Shown piece by piece: positions 1 through 8,613 of a DNA stretch of 51,368 nucleotides. The notes under the pieces are model-generated. The model saw only the letters and a list, made by a program, of their open reading frames with translations, was not told where the DNA came from and made no database searches. Location of the stretch: assembly GCA_900315455.1 (NCBI GenBank), contig OMZE01000028.1, forward strand, positions 1 through 51,368. Reading direction: 5' to 3'. Each line of letters opens with the position of its first letter. Position 1 is the first letter of the stretch. The DNA comes from an uncultured Prevotellaceae bacterium (GTDB lineage Bacteria > Bacteroidota > Bacteroidia > Bacteroidales > Bacteroidaceae). Made by a program: the position numbers and the translations under genes.

Positions 1-57
1 AATCAAGACAAAATCAAGATTTTCGAACAATGGCTACTGTCGAGCCTGAAGAATTGA
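1..57 (+). CDS. 3' end of an unidentified protein (partial)
   Basis: Frame 1 from the window edge is open for 18 codons and stops at 55-57. The residues are charged then amphipathic (NQDKIKIFEQWLLSSLKN), which reads like an ordinary protein C-terminus. Too little is present to assign a family. It would be convergent with the minus-strand gene ending at 146. It could equally be a chance open stretch. Confidence 0.3.
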   Translation, partial: NQDKIKIFEQWLLSSLKN

Positions 58-145
58 AAAAAAAGACAAAAATGGTGGCTTATGATACACTTTCACTCCA
101 TTTTTTAGTCGCCTGCGTTTCTCCCTCGCTTCGCGAAAAGTGAAA

Positions 146-1291
146 TTACAGGATTTCACGTTTATAGCACCTGTGCCTACGATGCTGTTCGTGTTCGAAA
201 TAATCCCACAAACTGATGATGCGCGTATTGGTTTCCATTTGCGGCATGGCTTCGGCAAAAACATATCCATGACGCAACATCTGCAGTACGATATCCCTGA
301 AGATGAGCGAATTGGCACCTTTGGCACGGTATTCGGGCAACACACCGATGAGCAGCATGTCAATGGTATTCGTCTTGTGAAACTTCAATACTTTCAAGAG
401 ATGCCACCACCCAAAGGGAAGGAAATGTCCGTCGCGCGTCTTCTGCAAAGCATTCGAGAATGACGGGAAGCAGATGCCAAATCCCACCAGTTTGTTGTTG
501 GTGGCATCCTCTACACCAGTGACAAGGTCGAGGTCGGCAATCTTGATGTACTCGTCGACATAATGGTCAATCTGACGTTCGGAGAGTTGCGAAAACCCAT
601 AGAGGCCATCGTAGGTCTTGTTGATGATATGGAAAATCTCGCGACCCTTGCCCCCGGAGACCAATTCCTTGCGGGTGAATTTCTTCACGCGCAGGTTGTA
701 TCGCTTTTCTATCACCTGAGACACCTTCATGATTTTCTCAGGCACATGGTCACTAATCTTCACGAGAAATTCCAGGTAATCGTTGTCTTTCTCAAACCGA
801 CCGAGTTTCTCTATATGCTGTGGGTAATAAGGATAGTTGTAGTTGACATACATGGTAGAAAGCCGGTTGAAACCCTCGACCATCATTCCCTCGCGGTCCA
901 TATCGGTAAACCCCAAGGGACCTGCTATCTGAGTCATGCCTCTCTCTCTTCCCCATTGCTCAACGGTATCCATCAAGGCCTTGGAAACCTCCAAGTCGTC
1001 GATGAAGTCGAAGTAGCCAAACCTCACTTGCTTCACATTCCAACGCTGGTTGGCTTTCTTGTTGAGGATAGCCGCTACCCTTCCCACAACTTTCCCCTCC
1101 TTGTAGGCCAGGAAAAAATCGGCCTCACAAAACTCGAAAGCCGGGTTCTTGTCTTTCCTGAGGGTGGCTATTTCATCGGTAAAGAGAAAAGGCACAGCAT
1201 GAGGGCAGTCTCTATACAGGTCGTAATAAAACTGCACGAAAGTCTTAAGATCGTGGTTGCTTTCTACTTTCCTAATCTCAACTCTTCCCAT
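146..1291 (-). CDS. GNAT-superfamily acyltransferase-like protein
   Basis: A 381-residue protein with no signal peptide, so probably cytosolic. The N-terminal third contains a region FFLAYKEGKVVGRVAAILN (about residues 60-78), typical of the GNAT beta-strand core. The C-terminal half has a second GNAT-like patch, LLIGVLPEYRAKGANSLIF, resembling the acetyl-CoA loop (R-x-x-G/A). From memory, proteins of this length and layout are widespread in Bacteroidetes and annotated only as N-acetyltransferase or hypothetical; the substrate is unknown. It starts 12 nt after the glmM stop, so it is probably the last gene of the glmM transcription unit. GNAT fold assignment is reasonable; activity is inference. 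Confidence 0.7.
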   Translation of the reverse strand: MGRVEIRKVESNHDLKTFVQFYYDLYRDCPHAVPFLFTDEIATLRKDKNPAFEFCEADFFLAYKEGKVVGRVAAILNKKANQRWNVKQVRFGYFDFIDDLEVSKALMDTVEQWGRERGMTQIAGPLGFTDMDREGMMVEGFNRLSTMYVNYNYPYYPQHIEKLGRFEKDNDYLEFLVKISDHVPEKIMKVSQVIEKRYNLRVKKFTRKELVSGGKGREIFHIINKTYDGLYGFSQLSERQIDHYVDEYIKIADLDLVTGVEDATNNKLVGFGICFPSFSNALQKTRDGHFLPFGWWHLLKVLKFHKTNTIDMLLIGVLPEYRAKGANSLIFRDIVLQMLRHGYVFAEAMPQMETNTRIISLWDYFEHEQHRRHRCYKREIL

Positions 1292-1303
1292 ATCAAATCA
1301 AGT

Positions 1304-2698
1304 TCATTGCATCTCCAAGACCACCTTCATGATATCAGCAGCGAGTGCCTCGGCTTGCTCCATGGTAGCCGCCTCGCTGTAGACCCTGATAATCGGTTCG
1401 GTATTGGATTTTCTCAGATGTACCCACTTGTCGGGGAAGTCGATCTTCACACCATCGATATCGTTCACCTGCTGGTCTTTGTAGAGTAGTTTTACTTTTT
1501 CCAAGATGGCATCCACATCGGTGGAGGGAGTGAGGTCGATACGGTTTTTGGCGATGCTGTATTCTGGCATGCGTGCCCTCAACTCACTGACGGCGCATTG
1601 CTCATGTGCCAGGGCGGAGAGGAAGAGAGCGATGCCCACCAGTGCATCACGGCCGTAATGGCATTCGGGATAGATGACGCCACCGTTTCCCTCGCCACCG
1701 ATTACCGCTCCCACCTTCTTCATCATGGTAGTGACATTGACCTCACCCACTGCAGCGGCGGTATATTCGCCACCATGTTTCTGAGTGACATCCCTCAATG
1801 CCCTTGTAGACGACAGGTTGGACACGGTGTTGCCTGGTGTGTGCTGGAGCACATAGTCGGCCACGGAAACGAGCGTATATTCTTCGCCGAACATCTTGCC
1901 GTCTTCGCAGATGAAAGCCAACCTGTCGACATCTGGGTCGACCACAATGCCAAGGTCGTATTTCCCACTTCTCATCTCCTGCATGATGCCGGAAAGATTT
2001 TTCTCCAACGGTTCGGGATTGTGGGCGAAGTCGCCATTGGGCTGGGCGTTGATGATGGTAGATGCTACGCCCAACTGCTCGAAGAGTTGGGGCAGGATGA
2101 GCGCACCTACACTATTGATGGCATCGACACAAACCTTGAAATGGGCGTCGCGCACTGCCTGCTGGTCGACGAGAGAGAGGGCGAGCACGGCATCAACATG
2201 CTTCTGGTTGAAAGAGTCGTCGGAAGTGTAAGTGCCCAGATTGTCGACTTCGGCGAAGGAGAAATCCTCGTCGTCGGCGATTTGAAGCACTTCGTTGCCA
2301 TCTTCCTTGGTCAGGAACTCACCTTTTTCGTTGAGCAGTTTCAGGGCGTTCCACTGCCTGGGGTTATGGCTTGCCGTGATGATGATGCCACCATCGGCCT
2401 TTGCCATGGTGACAGCCAATTCGGTAGTGGGGGTTGTTGCCATGCCGATATCGATGACATCGAAGCCCATGCCGATGAGCGTTCCGCAGACTATACTCCG
2501 CACCATCTCGCCCGACATCCTCGCGTCGCGCCCCACCACGATGCGTTGTCGCCGGGCTTGCCCGTTGCCGGTGCTGCGCCGCTGTATGAACGTGGCGTAG
2601 GCAGAAGTGAATTTTACAATATCGAGTGGATTGAGTGTATCGCCGGCAGGACCTCCTATAGTGCCCCTAATGCCTGAGATGGATTTGATAAGTGTCAT
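1304..2698 (-). CDS. glmM: Phosphoglucosamine mutase (alpha-D-phosphohexomutase family)
   Basis: Converts glucosamine-6-phosphate to glucosamine-1-phosphate, the step before UDP-GlcNAc, in the cytosol. The 464-residue length is normal. Visible motifs: substrate/phosphate loop SGIRGTIGG near the start, the phosphoserine loop TASHNP with Ser110, the metal loop DPDVDR with Asp254, Asp256 and Asp258, the sugar-binding GEGNGGVIYP, and the C-terminal phosphate-binding RKSNTEPIIRVYSE. A phosphomannomutase cannot be fully excluded because the family is interconvertible by eye, but the length and the envelope-gene neighbourhood favour GlmM. It begins 3 nt after the stop of the DUF4827-like gene, indicating tight coupling. 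Confidence 0.9.
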   Translation of the reverse strand: MTLIKSISGIRGTIGGPAGDTLNPLDIVKFTSAYATFIQRRSTGNGQARRQRIVVGRDARMSGEMVRSIVCGTLIGMGFDVIDIGMATTPTTELAVTMAKADGGIIITASHNPRQWNALKLLNEKGEFLTKEDGNEVLQIADDEDFSFAEVDNLGTYTSDDSFNQKHVDAVLALSLVDQQAVRDAHFKVCVDAINSVGALILPQLFEQLGVASTIINAQPNGDFAHNPEPLEKNLSGIMQEMRSGKYDLGIVVDPDVDRLAFICEDGKMFGEEYTLVSVADYVLQHTPGNTVSNLSSTRALRDVTQKHGGEYTAAAVGEVNVTTMMKKVGAVIGGEGNGGVIYPECHYGRDALVGIALFLSALAHEQCAVSELRARMPEYSIAKNRIDLTPSTDVDAILEKVKLLYKDQQVNDIDGVKIDFPDKWVHLRKSNTEPIIRVYSEAATMEQAEALAADIMKVVLEMQ

Positions 2699-2701
2699 GA
2701 T

Positions 2702-3331
2702 TTATATACCTCTTTCGTATGTGATTTCATAATAATATGGGATAACTTTCGACAGCGCATAACTGGTGCCCTGGCTATGGGGCACAATGATGTTGACCCT
2801 GGCTATCTCCTCTCCTTCTTTGGTGACCCTGCCCACATTGATGTAGGAAAGTGGTATGAGCCATCCTGCCGGTACCGACGTGGTGCCATAGGCCGACATC
2901 ATCACACCGCTGAGGAAGGAAGCCGTGAAGGTGCCGAGGGTATTGGTGACGGCAAACTTGTCGGGCAAAGAAGCATAGGAGATGTTGTTGTTGGACAATC
3001 CGAGAGAGTCGACAAGCAGGTTGCGCTCATCGAAACGGCAAAGCACATTGACGGTTTCGCCTGGCTTCACCTTTTCGCCACAGCCTTTTCTCACGATTTG
3101 CATATAGACGCCTGTGTTCTCAAAGAGCACGAACTCATTTCTGCTGACATCAGTGAGGGTATCGCGTTTGAATTCGCTCTCGGTGATGACCCGGATACCC
3201 CTTTCGGCTATGAATTTACTGATAGCCGTCCGTTCACGGTCTTTCTGGTCGGCATAGGTTTCCGTATCATGGCAAGCGGTAGCCATCAGGATGGCGCAAA
3301 ATGCCAACAAACAACCTGTAATATTTCTCAT
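2702..3331 (-). CDS. DUF4827-like lipoprotein
   Basis: A 209-residue protein with a lipoprotein signal peptide: hydrophobic stretch LLAFCAILMATAC with Cys20 as the likely lipidated residue. The body (DQKDRERTAISKFIAERGIRVI, then a segment on a fully reduced or bound state GVYMQIVRKGCGEKVKPGETVNV) matches what I remember of the Bacteroidales DUF4827 family, which has an FKBP-like fold. Catalytic (prolyl isomerase) activity is not established. It lies between the DHH phosphoesterase and glmM in the same orientation, 3 nt before glmM. Probable location: periplasmic face of the inner or outer membrane. Confidence 0.75.
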   Translation of the reverse strand: MRNITGCLLAFCAILMATACHDTETYADQKDRERTAISKFIAERGIRVITESEFKRDTLTDVSRNEFVLFENTGVYMQIVRKGCGEKVKPGETVNVLCRFDERNLLVDSLGLSNNNISYASLPDKFAVTNTLGTFTASFLSGVMMSAYGTTSVPAGWLIPLSYINVGRVTKEGEEIARVNIIVPHSQGTSYALSKVIPYYYEITYERGI

Positions 3332-3451
3332 ATTCTTTTAATATCTATTGATGAAGATGTTATGATGTGTAGCATGTTCACAAGACACCAAACGGGATGA
3401 AGCGTTTAGAATGGTGCAAAGTTAATACAATTCGTTGTCAATAAGAAAGGA

Positions 3452-4609
3452 TTAGTTGAAATTCTTTCCACCATTTTCACCCGAAGTGTCTTCGCTTGAA
3501 CTGTTTTCACTCGAACCATCGGTCCCGGCCTCGTCGCTCTTGTCGGGCTTTGCTCGCACAATACCGTCGTGGGCGGCGAAATAGCGTATGGCCTGCCAAG
3601 TGATTTGCTCGGCCTCGGGCATGGAGCACATCAGTTTGCCGCCTGCCGCATTGGCATGCCCGCCACCATTGAAGAACATCTCTGCCAACGTGTTGCAATA
3701 ATAATGGTCGACCGACCTGAGGCTCACCCACACGAGGTTGTCGCGCTCAGTATCCTCACGGAGCGATATAGACAGGCGCAATTTCTTGATTTTCAACGGC
3801 TCGTTGACGAGTCCCTCGGCATCGCCCTTGATGAAATGGAAGCGCCGCATCTCCTGACGGGTAAGCGAGAAGAATGCAGCATGGGCTTCGGGGATGACAT
3901 TGAGTTTCTGACACATCACATACCCTCTCATCCTGATACACCACTCGCTGTAGTTGTTGTAGACATTGCGGTAAATCTTGTCTTTGTCGATGCCCTTGGT
4001 GAGGAGTTGGCCAATGATGAAATAGATTTCCGGCCTTGAGGAGTTATAGGTGAACCCTCCCGTGTCGGTCATCATGCCACAATAGATGGGGGCTGCTCCT
4101 ATGCGGGTCATGGCATCGAAACCACCCAACTGGTTGATGATACGGAAGACCAGTTCACTGGTGCTGCTCATCTCCGGGTGGGAAACGGTAAGCATGGTGT
4201 CGATATCGGGGGCAAGATGGTGGTCGATAAGCACCTTCTTGGCAGGAGACGAGTCGAGCGCCGGCTGCATATCCATCACTCTCGATGAGGTATTGAAGTC
4301 GAGGCAGAAAACCAATTCTGCCGCAGCAAACGCCTCGTCGAGGGCTTCCTTGTGCTTGTCGTACCGCTTCACCTTTTCAACGCCAGGCATCCACCTGAGG
4401 AAATCGGGGAAGGCATCGGGAACGACAACCAATGGGTCTTTACCTCTCTGTCTGAGATACTCTGCCCATCCAAGCATAGAGCCAAGGGCATCGCCATCAG
4501 GACTCTTGTGGCAACACAGCACAATGCGCTGGGAGTCGTCGATCAACTGGTTGAGCAACTCGACCTGAGAATCATTAAGCAAATTGATATTCATAAGCAA
4601 TCTATTCAC
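3452..4609 (-). CDS. DHH/DHHA1 phosphoesterase (NrnA-like)
   Basis: A 385-residue protein of the DHH superfamily that hydrolyses short oligoribonucleotides, pAp or cyclic-dinucleotide products. The DHH domain shows HKSPDGDALGS (residues 34-44), FCLDFN and LIDHHLAPD; the DHHA1 domain ends with the substrate-binding GGGHANAAGG. The last 35 residues are Ser/Glu/Gly-rich (SSENSSSEDTSGENGG) and look like a disordered tail not typical of the core family. An internal Met at residue 6 is an alternative start. It is 78 nt downstream of the nucleotidyltransferase and upstream of the DUF4827 gene. Exact substrate (nanoRNA, pAp or c-di-AMP product) cannot be decided from sequence. Confidence 0.88.
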   Translation of the reverse strand: MNRLLMNINLLNDSQVELLNQLIDDSQRIVLCCHKSPDGDALGSMLGWAEYLRQRGKDPLVVVPDAFPDFLRWMPGVEKVKRYDKHKEALDEAFAAAELVFCLDFNTSSRVMDMQPALDSSPAKKVLIDHHLAPDIDTMLTVSHPEMSSTSELVFRIINQLGGFDAMTRIGAAPIYCGMMTDTGGFTYNSSRPEIYFIIGQLLTKGIDKDKIYRNVYNNYSEWCIRMRGYVMCQKLNVIPEAHAAFFSLTRQEMRRFHFIKGDAEGLVNEPLKIKKLRLSISLREDTERDNLVWVSLRSVDHYYCNTLAEMFFNGGGHANAAGGKLMCSMPEAEQITWQAIRYFAAHDGIVRAKPDKSDEAGTDGSSENSSSEDTSGENGGKNFN

Positions 4610-4687
4610 AATTCGTCATTGCCATCTGACGGGGCAGATGGCAATGACGATAAGGAGACCTGCGCTCGTGGAGCGCCGGGGCCTAGA

Positions 4688-5629
4688 TTAGAAAAGTTTT
4701 TCGGGATATACGCCTTCGTCGACGAGTTGCTGAATCTTGTCGACCACACTTTGCCTGTCGGCCGAGTAAGTGACACCAAACCACTTGCTGGTGGTATCGA
4801 GCACTTTCACGGTGGCGGTCTTCTCATTGATGAGTTTGTTGACCATCAGTGGGATGAAGAATTCTGCCTTCAGGTTCTGCATGTTGGCGGGATTGCTAAG
4901 GAACTCCTTGAAATATGCCTCGCTATACTTGAAATAGTCGGGAGTGAAACCCCACATGTTCATGCTCACAGGGGTGTTGTCGTCGATGGCAATCCATTGG
5001 CCCTCTTCGTCTTTGTAACGGATGGGCTGCTGGGGATTGCCCATTTGCTCTCCGCCCTCGTCACATCTCACGATTTCGGTACGCTCAACCACTGTGGTAA
5101 GGAGGTCGGCACTGTCTTTAGAGCAGATGCCCCTTGCCACCGTGCCATTTTCGGAGATGGTGTTGCCCACCCTGAAACCTACCATGGCATACTTGCCAGT
5201 ACTTCCTTCAGGAAGGTTGGCAAGGAACTTTCCGATGACCATGAAGGCATCGCGGTTGTAGAAATCATCACAATTGATGACACAGAAAGGTTCCTGGATG
5301 GCATTGGCAGCCATCATCACGGCATGATTGGTGCCCCATGGCTTCACTCTTCCCTCTGGGACACTGAATCCCTCTGGAAGGCTGTCGAGGGCCTGGAACA
5401 CGAGTTGGGCTGGAATATGGCCCTCGTATTTGCTGAGGATTTTCTCTTTGAAATCTTGTTCGAAATCTTTTCTTATGACAAAGACGATTTTACCAAAACC
5501 TGCCTTAATGGCATCATAGATGGAATAGTCCATAATCGTCTCTCCGTTGGGTCCAAGTCCGTCGAGTTGTTTCAAACCGCCATACCGGCTTCCCATTCCT
5601 GCGGCTAACAATAGTAATGTTGGTTTCAT
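4688..5629 (-). CDS. Sugar-nucleotide nucleotidyltransferase family protein
   Basis: A 313-residue protein with the nucleotidyltransferase signature LAAGMGSRYGGLKQLDGLG at residues 8-26, including the G-x-G-x-R loop and the following Lys. A later VINCDDFY supplies the metal-binding Asp pair. This is the Rossmann-like NTP-transferase fold that couples a sugar-1-phosphate to an NTP. It lacks the hexapeptide C-terminal domain of GlmU. The sugar is unknown; similar Bacteroidetes proteins are often annotated simply as nucleotidyltransferase. It is the first gene of the minus-strand run ending at 146, with a TACCTTTG promoter-like box at 5696-5703 upstream. Confidence 0.85.
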   Translation of the reverse strand: MKPTLLLLAAGMGSRYGGLKQLDGLGPNGETIMDYSIYDAIKAGFGKIVFVIRKDFEQDFKEKILSKYEGHIPAQLVFQALDSLPEGFSVPEGRVKPWGTNHAVMMAANAIQEPFCVINCDDFYNRDAFMVIGKFLANLPEGSTGKYAMVGFRVGNTISENGTVARGICSKDSADLLTTVVERTEIVRCDEGGEQMGNPQQPIRYKDEEGQWIAIDDNTPVSMNMWGFTPDYFKYSEAYFKEFLSNPANMQNLKAEFFIPLMVNKLINEKTATVKVLDTTSKWFGVTYSADRQSVVDKIQQLVDEGVYPEKLF

Positions 5630-5695
5630 GATGATTGGTGTTTTTTACTCTTTAATTAAAGGATAGGCGAAGAATCACCTCTTCGCTTCAGTGGA

Positions 5696-5703
5696 CAAAG
5701 GTA
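5696..5703 (-). promoter_or_regulatory. Bacteroidetes -7 box before the nucleotidyltransferase gene
   Basis: Read on the minus strand this is TACCTTTG, a match to the TAnnTTTG box. A clear TTTG about 19 nt further upstream is not visible. It lies 67 nt before the ATG at 5629. Confidence 0.5.
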
Positions 5704-5776
5704 CACAAAAAAAACGAGGCAATGGCCATATTATTATAATTTAACTTACTCAAGCCCAAGAACGACGAAGAACTTC

Positions 5777-5913
5777 TGACAAATTGTCATGGACTGACAA
5801 AAGTAAATATTGCGTAGATAATACGCGACAAAATGGCACAAATTCGCTGTTTTGGCAGGGGAAATGGGCTAAAAATCTTTTGGCACGATATTTGTTGCGT
5901 ATATTTTACGCAA
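5777..5913. promoter_or_regulatory. Cluster of inverted-repeat operator-like sites
   Basis: The 310-bp intergenic region 5630-5940 holds two kinds of dyads. First, three TGACAA half-sites in alternating orientation: TGACAA at 5777-5782, TTGTCA at 5784-5789 and TGACAA at 5795-5800. Second, two near-identical dyads TTGCGTA-N5-TACGCRA at 5810-5828 and 5895-5913, with centres 85 bp apart (about eight helical turns). No Rho-independent terminator tail accompanies them, so protein binding is more likely than termination. The regulated gene is probably the one starting at 5941, since the sites end 28 nt before its ATG. Confidence 0.5.
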
Positions 5914-5940
5914 GTGTTGTTTGATATAATAAATTGATTT

Positions 5941-6384
5941 ATGCAGTACACAATCCGTGATTTGTTGCATGGCGCAAAAGCCATGTCGAAGAGTGTCTTT
6001 GGTCAGAAAGACGAGTATCAAATCAAGTTCAACCACGAGGACGACGGTCTTTGGTATGTGGATTTTCCAAACTGGCCGTTCGATCATCACAATCTTCTGA
6101 TGGTGGCAGGTGCCGATAAGATGTGTGCTTTCCTTTCGGATGATGATGTGACTACCGAGGTGCTGGTGCGTCCGTCGAACAAGAGGCTCCAACTTGATGG
6201 CTATGCCGAACTGATTCAGAAAGACCACTCCCTGACAGGAGGCTCCACCTATGAGGTGCGAAATCTTGAGGGTTTCAACCGCGACATCTGGCTTTGCCCC
6301 GTCACCTTGTTTGTTCTGGGTCGCTATCCCAAGTACATGTATGTGAAGAAAGTATCCAGGACAGACCGGCTGGAAAAAGAATAG
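5941..6384 (+). CDS. Uncharacterised conserved-looking small protein
   Basis: A 147-residue soluble protein with no signal peptide or membrane segment. It is rich in aromatic residues and Asp (DDGLWYVDFPNWPFDHHNLLMVAGAD) and ends with a VLGRYPKYMYVKKV stretch. The composition and regular length look like a genuine globular protein. I recall similar Bacteroidetes proteins under a DUF name (possibly DUF6717) but cannot confirm it. It stands alone, behind the operator-like cluster at 5777-5913, and is followed by a hairpin at 6401-6428. Function unknown; the dyads suggest it is regulated by a dedicated repressor or activator. Confidence 0.7.
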   Translation: MQYTIRDLLHGAKAMSKSVFGQKDEYQIKFNHEDDGLWYVDFPNWPFDHHNLLMVAGADKMCAFLSDDDVTTEVLVRPSNKRLQLDGYAELIQKDHSLTGGSTYEVRNLEGFNRDIWLCPVTLFVLGRYPKYMYVKKVSRTDRLEKE

Positions 6385-6400
6385 TCTGTTAAACGCCATG

Positions 6401-6428
6401 AGAGAGGGTGCCGTAGGGCATCCTCTCT
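6401..6428. terminator. Hairpin between convergent genes
   Basis: AGAGAGGGTGCC (6401-6412) pairs with GGCATCCTCTCT (6417-6428) with one G-T wobble. It is placed between the stop codons of the 5941 gene and the convergent phosphatase gene. The T-tract is poor on either side, so it may be a weak bidirectional terminator. Confidence 0.55.
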
Positions 6429-6472
6429 CTGTTGTTTATGGTCAGTTTCTCCAGCCATGCCTTGACCTGCGA

Positions 6473-6952
6473 TTATTCCTGAAGGCTGTCAAATAGTCCC
6501 TTACAGGCATCTTCAAGCAGTTCGATGACCAATTCAAACTGTTCGTCGCCCCCGTAGTATGGGTCGGGAATATAACGATGCATGGGATGGTGTCCCAGGT
6601 ACTGAGCCATGAGCCGTATCTTGCGGAGATCGTATGGCGACCTTGCCATCGACTTGATGTCGCTGGCGTTCTGCTCGTCCATGGCGACGATGATGTCGTA
6701 GTGGTCGAAATCCTTCGGCGAAAACTGGCGCGCCCTGCTGTTGAAATCATATCCATGACGTTTTCCATGGATCCTCATCCTGCTGTCAGGCAACTCCCCC
6801 ACATGCCAATGGCCTATACCGGCAGACTCTGCATGGTAGAGGTCTTCTTTTTGATTTTTAGAGGCAATATGGTTGAATATTCCCTCCGCTGCCGGAGAAC
6901 GGCAAATATTTCCTAAACAGACAAATAACAATTTATACTTCCTCGTTTGCAT
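6473..6952 (-). CDS. Low-molecular-weight protein-tyrosine phosphatase
   Basis: A 159-residue cytosolic phosphatase. The P-loop FVCLGNICRSPAAEG at residues 10-24 contains the C-x5-R signature with nucleophile Cys12 and Arg18, and the general-acid Asp sits in the IPDPYYGG motif near residues 130-137. In capsule systems such enzymes (Wzb/Etp) reverse Wzc tyrosine kinase activity. No Wzc-like kinase is in the window, although a Wza-like lipoprotein is found about 20 kb away (26899-27699). Alternatively it acts on phosphoarginine or low-molecular substrates. Assignment to the family is secure; the substrate is not. Confidence 0.93.
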   Translation of the reverse strand: MQTRKYKLLFVCLGNICRSPAAEGIFNHIASKNQKEDLYHAESAGIGHWHVGELPDSRMRIHGKRHGYDFNSRARQFSPKDFDHYDIIVAMDEQNASDIKSMARSPYDLRKIRLMAQYLGHHPMHRYIPDPYYGGDEQFELVIELLEDACKGLFDSLQE

Positions 6953-7030
6953 TGTTGAGAACTAAATATGTTTATACAAGAACACCTATATAATAATGAC
7001 CTATGTTTGTGGCAAAAATTATAAAAAAAG

Positions 7031-7061
7031 TTTGCACTTTTCCACAAAAGTTTTATCTTTG
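7031..7061 (+). promoter_or_regulatory. Promoter of the AraC-family gene
   Basis: TTTG at 7031-7034, then 19 nt, then TATCTTTG at 7054-7061: a complete Bacteroidetes promoter. It lies inside the longest ORF, so the upstream ATG at 7003 cannot be used by this transcript and the start at 7084 is preferred. Confidence 0.75.
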
Positions 7062-7083
7062 TAGAGAAAATGAAATACACGTG

Positions 7084-7968
7084 ATGACAGACTCAATTCT
7101 TACTTCTTCCTTAAGCAATACTTGGCAAGGTCTTATCACCTGTCAACAAATAGACCAGTCGTTGACGGCTGACTGCACTCAAATGAAATCATTTGTAAAC
7201 AGTCACATGTATTGCCTTGTAGAACGAGGATGGGTTTCTGTGCAGTTTGGCAAATACGAAGTGAAAATATCTGCATCGGAGTTCATGATTTTCCCGCCAC
7301 ACATTCCTCCTTTTGTGCTCTCTACAAGCGATGACTTCCGTGCCATTTACCTGGCAGTGAGTTCGAATTTCATTCTTGACTGTCCTTCAGCACGTTATGT
7401 ATCTCATACCTCTACTTATTCCTTGCTTCACGAGAGTTCGCCCTGCATCGCTTTAAGTCAAAAAGACCAAGAGACCATCAGCAACACGATGAAGATGTTC
7501 ATGCAACGCATTTCATCGCCCACACCCTACACCACAGATGCGCTCCAGTCTTTATATGGATTGTTTTTGTCGGACTTAATGGCCATTTTCGACACCGCTC
7601 CCGTTCACTCCATTGAGAACCAAAGTGGCTTCAAATTGTTTGTGGAATTCAACAGGTTGTTGTTGGCGGATTTCTGCGAGCACCACGAAGTGTCGTATTA
7701 TGCCCAGCGAATGGGAATTTCCTCACGTTACTTGTCGATGATTGTCAAACAAGTGTCGCACACTACAGTGGCAGCCTACATCAACCAGCACTTGATGCTT
7801 GAGGCTTGTTGGCTGCTGAAGACCAGTGAGCACAACATTCAAGAAATCAGCGACTTGCTTCATTTTGCCGACCAAGCCTCATTTTCCAAATTCTTCAAAC
7901 GCCAGAAAGGGCTTTCACCGTTGCAGTATCGCAAGATGGAGCACTCTTCGAAGATGCGGGCTAAGTAA
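7084..7968 (+). CDS. AraC/XylS-family transcriptional regulator
   Basis: A 294-residue regulator with an N-terminal cupin-like sensing domain (SVQFGKYEVKISASEFMIFPPHIPPF) and a C-terminal pair of helix-turn-helix motifs. The second HTH reads IQEISDLLHFADQASFSKFFKRQKGLSPLQYRK, the classic AraC signature. The start at 7084 is chosen because the promoter at 7031-7061 would place the transcription start only about 15-20 nt upstream; a GTG directly before it (7081) is an alternative. Its stop overlaps the stop of the convergent gene 7961-8542 by 8 nt. The inducer and targets are unknown; adjacent genes are not obviously metabolic. Confidence 0.9.
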   Translation: MTDSILTSSLSNTWQGLITCQQIDQSLTADCTQMKSFVNSHMYCLVERGWVSVQFGKYEVKISASEFMIFPPHIPPFVLSTSDDFRAIYLAVSSNFILDCPSARYVSHTSTYSLLHESSPCIALSQKDQETISNTMKMFMQRISSPTPYTTDALQSLYGLFLSDLMAIFDTAPVHSIENQSGFKLFVEFNRLLLADFCEHHEVSYYAQRMGISSRYLSMIVKQVSHTTVAAYINQHLMLEACWLLKTSEHNIQEISDLLHFADQASFSKFFKRQKGLSPLQYRKMEHSSKMRAK

Positions 7969-8542
7969 ATTCGGCCAAATTCTCTATCAACTCTTTTGTG
8001 GTAATGTTCATGCCAAGTGCCCTCATCCTGCGGCACAGCACACTGGCTTGCGCGATGGCTTGTTTCCTGAAATCAGCAGCGAGCGCCGTCAGCGCTTCAA
8101 GTTCGGTGGCAAAAACACAATCCTGAGAATAGGCTACCCGCGTGTTCTTCAGCAAGTAGGATATTTCCCAGTAACCATTTAGTTCTTCTCCCAAGTCGGT
8201 CCACTCGGTGATGATTTTCCTCACCTCTCCTACCCCGGGAATCCCTTCCACATTGAGGTGGGATGTCACCCACACCCTGTCGCCAACGGAGAAAAGCGGA
8301 GTGGGTTCGTTTTCCGGACTCTCCTTTTTTTTCTTCTTTTTACGCTTAGTGCTCCAGAACCCATCGAGTGCGGAGCAATCGCCTTGCTCGAACAGATATA
8401 GTCCGTCGCGCAGGCTCTGTAATTCTGCCATGGAAAAATCGCTTCTGAGGAATCCATGCAAAAGCAGTTGTTTGTCTACTTTTGCCTCGAGATTCATGTC
8501 TTTCACGATATCCTCATGCTTATTGTCGAAAAAGTCGTTCAT
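7961..8542 (-). CDS. Uncharacterised protein with a poly-lysine tract
   Basis: A 193-residue protein with no signal peptide. The first 65 residues are helical and acidic, followed by a basic run STKRKKKKKKES (about residues 65-76), then a beta-rich stretch FSVGDRVWVTSHLNVEGIPGVGEVRKI that resembles a small SH3-like/KOW-type barrel, and a helical C-terminus. I do not recognise the family. The Lys tract is encoded by A/T-rich homopolymer-like DNA around 8320-8345, a place prone to slippage. It overlaps the AraC gene tail-to-tail and is divergent from the Fic-like gene. A TAACTTTG -7-like box sits at 8562-8569 on the minus strand. Confidence 0.65.
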   Translation of the reverse strand: MNDFFDNKHEDIVKDMNLEAKVDKQLLLHGFLRSDFSMAELQSLRDGLYLFEQGDCSALDGFWSTKRKKKKKKESPENEPTPLFSVGDRVWVTSHLNVEGIPGVGEVRKIITEWTDLGEELNGYWEISYLLKNTRVAYSQDCVFATELEALTALAADFRKQAIAQASVLCRRMRALGMNITTKELIENLAEFT

Positions 8543-8613
8543 ATTCCATTACTAATTGTTGCAAAGTTATTGATTTTTTTCCTATTTTTCTTGTTGCAAA
8601 CTAATTTTTTTCA

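Noticed and set aside
563-1489. Long plus-strand ORF opposite the GNAT-like gene
   Set aside because: Antisense shadow; the minus-strand frame has family motifs and fits the operon.
7003-7083. N-terminal extension of the AraC-family gene
   Set aside because: It contains a complete promoter (7031-7061), so the transcript starts after the upstream ATG.
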